Positions 36,001 to 42,000 of a stretch of DNA of 64,000 nucleotides are shown here, one piece after another. The number at the start of each line of letters is the position of its first letter. Position 1 is the stretch's first letter. A model generated the notes under the pieces. It was not told the origin of the DNA, ran no database searches, and was given only the letters and a program-made list of their open reading frames with translations. Source of the stretch: Patiria pectinifera (lineage: Eukaryota; Echinodermata; Asteroidea; Valvatida; Asterinidae); assembly GCA_029964075.1 (NCBI GenBank), contig CM057135.1, positions 3,767,001-3,831,000 of the forward strand, read 5' to 3'. The translations under genes and the position numbers were made by a program.

Positions 36001-39000
36001 GACTCGAGTCATATGACTTTGACTCGAGTCGGACTCGAGTCGCTATTTTTGTGACTTGTGACCTGACTTGTAAATACCAGCTTTGACTTGTGACTTGACT
36101 TGGACTTGCAAACAATGACTTGTGACTTGAATTGGGATTGCAAACAATGACTTGTTACCAACCCAAGTCAGACGCTACTCGAGCGACCCAATACACTTTA
36201 ATTAAGCTATTATACTTTTAATTAGCTTTTTCATTCCAGAAATAGACCTCAGTGACTGAATCCAGTAAAATAAATAGTTCCCACTAGTTTAAAAAGTGTT
36301 CAATAAGACTGTCACAACAAACTACAGTTTGTAATGACCAATTGTCTCTTGCTTAATGTATTGGTTGAACAAACTTTGAAAGGTACCTTTCAATTGAAAA
36401 GAAAGCAGGCCTTTGTCAATTGCATGTAAAATACCGGATAGCCTTACCCATTGGTAGGCGTTTAGTATACATGAAAATTGAACAATAAAGTGTTAGTATA
36501 CTACGTGTAATCGAGTGAGGAAGTCTTTTTTTCACGGTCATCTCAACATTTATTTCTACAATGTAAAGTAAATTTATTAAAGTATACAAAATGCTAATAT
36601 CCGACAGATATGTGATAAACTACAAGAGTAGTAATTGCAACACATTGAAAAAGGGGAATTAAGGAGGCATGTTCAAAATAACTCGTAAGTTCACGCCAGG
36701 TTAATTCTGTTAGCTTATTACAGCTGGACAAAATAATGTGCAACTTGACGTGTTTTTGGACAAAGATACTTGTGACTTGACTTGTTTTTAGACCAAATGA
36801 CTTGTGACTTGACTTGTGACTGGACCTAATGACTTGTGACTTGACTTGTGACTGGACCTAATGACTTGTGACTTGACTTGGACTTGCAAAAAATGACTTG
36901 CTGCCACCTCTGGGAGCTTCAACGTGTAGAGTGGATAGTTTTAATGATATAATTTGTTTTGTTTTACGGAAAGGTAGATAAAAGCTTGAACAAAATATAA
37001 CTATATAATTTCAATTTACACAATGTGAAAGAAGGCAGGGATAAAAGAGGACGAAAAAGTCTTGAAAAATCGAACTTTTGTCATTTGCCATTGTTCAGGT
37101 TCACACGCCAATCTTCCTAAAGCTTAGACTGTATGCAGTACAAGCCAGTCGTTGCATACGTACCTACATTCCACGTCTGCACCAGGAATGCAGTACAGGG
37201 ATATTTGGGGCCGGGGGTTCTCATCTCAAAAAAGAGCCAATCACATATTGCAACCTGACGATCTGGCAGAACATTTAGCCTACTTTTCATGAACACTTTT
37301 CATCACAGTAATACATGTTTTGATACATTGAAACATTAATTTTGAATTTATCATCCATATTTATGGCTGTTCCATGGTTCAGATCTTTGTAAAACAAAGT
37401 ACGTTAGAAAACAACATAAACACATATAAATGTCATATACCTGGTGGCTTGGAGATGCCCTGAGTTAAATCGAGACCTTCGTGCTCAAGACTAACATGAT
37501 CTTTTGCTGATGAAACCTGTAAATGTTCTTCTGCATTGCAAAACTATAAAACACTGGATGAAAACTGTTACGCTTTTCTTTGTAAACTGATGGCTCTATA
37601 CACAAACCTGAATCCCTTTTAAATAAACAATATTTGATAAACAGCAGCAAACAGTACCTGGTTATGAGGAGAAGCTGAATGAATTACACACGGACTTCCC
37701 TGCTGACGTCCATACACATCATGGAAAACAGTTTGGATGTCAGCAATGGTTGTATTTTCAGTACCCCTATCCATTGAATGCAACGGGGAACACCTACATA
37801 CAAATACAGACAAAATGAATTTAATCCCCAAATAGTATAAATCCTTCAAAAATATTCCATAATACAAAAGGTTCTTGTTTTTTCCTTATCAAACACATTT
37901 CAATATCTGTGATGTGGCATGCTTACCCTCAATTTCATCCACAAGGTCCATGAAGTACGAGGCAACTACTTTTGGATCTCGATTGGTTTTTGCTACTCGA
38001 AGCCAAAGAACACGACGAGAAAATCTGGAAAGAATAAACAGAACTATTTTTATAATTCTCATCACTGCCCAGTTAGTGAGAACAGAAAGGCTACTTTGGC
38101 TTGCTCCTTGATGTAAATCAAGCACAATACATGTACATGTATTTTACTTTACCCATACCCGTATACATGAATCATTCTGAAAAACAGTTCACATTTTAAT
38201 ATTTTTGATGTGATGGCCACCCCGACCCCACCCCTGAAATCCTTTCTACCTTTCCCCAAACATGACCCCAACCTTCTCAACTTCACCGCACCCCAACCAC
38301 CCAACCCCAGTATACCTGAATACAGAACTCAGGAAAAAAAACAATTTAACACATTTGGCCTGAATGGCAACCTCGCCCCAACCCCACCCATGCACTCCAT
38401 CCAAATCTCCCAACACAATCCCCACAGCAAAACAATCCCTATCATTCCCCAAACCTTCTCAATCCCCACCCCACTCCAGCCACAATGCATCCCAAACACA
38501 CACCCACACCAACCATACCCAACCCAACCCACACCACCACACCCCTGTATACATAAATGACCTACAAGCAAAACATTTCACAACTTCTAGCCTGAATGGC
38601 AATCCAACCCCCCCAACCCCCATCTCTCAACGCCACCTCACCACCCCACCCCAATTAAACCACCCCAACCACACCTTATATACATAAATGCCCCCAAAGC
38701 AAAACATTTTAAAACTTTTACCATGTATGACAACCTAACCCCTCCCCCACCCCAATCTCCAAACCCAACCTCCCCGCCACACCCCAACCACACTCTACCC
38801 AAACCCAACCACTGCCCAGTAGGGCAGCCTATACAGATTTTACAATCATGTGACATTTGTCAACAATGGGTTTCTTTCAGAACTGACTTAGACAATTGGT
38901 TTAACCCCATTAGGACCAGGCTTTATTGGCTCTCTCAGGAATGGGGAGGGCAAATTGTGGTGCCCCCCCCCCCCTGTAAAATCTGCATGCTTTGGCCGAT

Positions 39001-42000
39001 TCACTGAAAGTTTGGCAGAGACATGTGTTGGTCAGTAATCTACAAGGAAAAGGAACTGTACACACACAAAAAAAGTCATTGCTGTGTGTAACCGAGCTGG
39101 AAAGGTTACGCAGAAAATTTAAAAGTGACACAGGGATATAATTCCACTTAATTGATCAAAATTTTATTACTACAAAAAAACGACAGTCATTCTTCAGCAG
39201 TCTGTAATAACAGAAAACAGAAGAATAGAAATTAATTTATTTACAAATATACAATGAGTATGAATCCAAAATTCAATTATTTAATTATTTGAAATAACCA
39301 TCTCTCCTTATCCTTGGTTATCTCTTATCATGAGAAATTGCATTACTGGTTCTATAAACCTCAATTTCCATTGATTTGTTCCATAGAAATGTTTTTGCTG
39401 CGTACATTTCTTACGAGAGGCATAAAAATATTAAAGGCATAAAAATTTAATCAAGGAGAAATAATCTCCATAAGCACTTGCTATGCAATAATTTTACAAC
39501 ACATTTATCTCCAAATCTCTAAATCTCCAAATCTCCAATTTCTTAGGCACATTTCAAGCAATAATGTTTTATACACGTACCCAAATATTATGGATGCTGG
39601 ATAAGGGATACACTGGTCTACTCGAGAAGGCTTCTCTATTTGTGACCATCAGGAACCACAGAACCACAAGCAGTAGCTGTAATAAAATTACTGTACATAT
39701 TAAGTAATCTCATAAATATTAATAAATGTTTCGATGAAGGAATATTAAATAATCATCAGTGCCATCAAAAAGTTCCATCTCCACAGTACGTGTGTACACA
39801 TCCGTAGTTATTCTATATTGATGAATTTACAATGCATTTTAAACCGTACATCTATTTCTTAACATTTGTTTGTTTAAACAGTAAGGCTCATAAAAAGAGT
39901 ATTCAATATTCTGTATTCGTACATCCATCTATATGTCTCATGTGTTTCATTTCAGGCTAGAACATTCTCTTATTTCTCTTTCCATCCACGCTATCCAACT
40001 TTGAGTTCAATAAAGTGCATTGACCCTATAATTTAACATATTTAGGATCGAAGTATGTGCAAGTACACAGTCAATATTACAAGGTTCGGTATCCAAAAAT
40101 TCAAGTCATATTATGCACAATTTTTGTAGACTTGGCTTTCAACCTGGGATATTTATTTTATGGCATAAAAATGTTTCATACAGACTTGGCATCCAACCTT
40201 GAGTATTCATGGCATAAAAATGTGTCGTAAAGTGCTATTTAAGATAACATCAAAATTTACGAAGTTGAAACACTTACCAGAGCAGTTGCGGCCTGTGTAC
40301 CTATGCCTCGGGATGTTTGGGCAAACTACACGATATGCATGTACACGATATGTGTATGCACATGCGGCGTGCTAACCATGGCAAAACCACGTGAGAAACA
40401 CAGCAAAATATAGACAAGCTGGCTCGAAATAAGGTGTGGCTGGCAGCAGCAACGACAAGCAGTCAAGTGACCTACCCATGCTTGCTTACTCTCCAAGAAA
40501 ACTAGCGAAAAAATTCACGGAATGTGCGTCCGAAGCCCTATGCTTTGAGACACTGCACGGAATAAAAGGCTTCAGTTTTCGCACTGCATGTCATATGCAA
40601 ATTGTTACGCAACTCGATATGCTCTATTCGACGGAAAACACAAGAGGGCGCTCGCAATGCTTCGACAACTTTCGCATCGCTGTTTATGCTAAAAATATAA
40701 GACATCGACAAAGAAATATTTTACAGACGGGACCTGGTAGCATAATTACAGGAATTTAAGTCTGGCCGGTCACATGTGCATCAAAAATTTGTCTACTAAC
40801 ACGTAGAATTTTAACTCAATCAACCTACCCATCCATGGCACCATGTATGCCAAAGCCATACAGTCGAAGTTTGTCATATTGATCAACATGGATTCCATAA
40901 TTTGGGCCCAGACTATTGTACAGCCGACGTGTCAATCGATGCCTCTGCCGCCTTTGGAGTCCCTCAGGATCGAACAGCCTTTGACCTTCCAACACTAAAT
41001 CTCTGTTGGGGAGAGAATGAAAGGAACATGCATGCATGTTTAAAAACAGTGAAAAGTGTAAACAAAAAGTTAAATGTAATCAGCACATGCATATGTCCAT
41101 TTAGAGAGCACAAAACTATAACCAATTTCAGTATAGATAATACTCAGTGCACCAACAAAATACTAAAGTATACATATAATTTGTGTATGAGTAGGTTAAT
41201 AGGTCAAGACAACATAACAAAAGGATTGGACTGCACACCTGGAAACATGCAGACCATAGCGCGTCATGAGTCTACGACACATTGAACGACACCCAAAGTT
41301 GCTTCCACTGCCATGAAGTTCGAACTGGAAATAAAACAAATTCAAGTAGTATTTAAGGTTTAAATACATACATCAACATCGTGAAGTTCAACCCCAAGCA
41401 ATGTCCCTTAAACTGTTCAAGCGGATTTGACTTGATTTTCTTGACCATCGAACATCATATCATTCAATTGTACATTTCATTACATTTACATACACATATA
41501 CTCCAAACACAAGTCAATTACAAGTAAACCAAGATTTCCTTAAGTTATGAATAGAGGAGCCTGGTAAAATGCATAAGTTTTTACATAGCTAGACACCAAG
41601 ATAATTCTGGTCAGCCTTTGGTCAATGCCCTCTCTACCTCCTTGTTTCTAGCTACTCTGGAAACAGGTGGGTGCCCCCTTGAGGGTTTCTTTCAATAAAG
41701 CCTGTAATGTATTGTTTTATAGTGCTCCAAGGAGTGGGTTGATATTGTTGAGGCAAGTAAGATCAGCTTCATTCTGACTCAAGATTCAGCAGCACTTGCT
41801 TCATAACTTCTTCTCAATTAACCTCCCTCCCTCACTGATAGTTTTGCACTTATTCCAAATGTCTATGCTCTACCTTTCTACTTGGTGTTAAGTTCAATTT
41901 TACACTTCTCACTCAAATTATTTTGAGGATTATTCTTTCACTAGTTTACACATACAATTCTAATTAAGGAGTTTGGCCTTGTGGAAATATTTTTCACTTG

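Noticed and set aside
38210-39007. Proline- and glycine-rich frames on both strands
   Set aside because: They run along the C-rich satellite array, an intron of the DDE gene, with no conserved domain.
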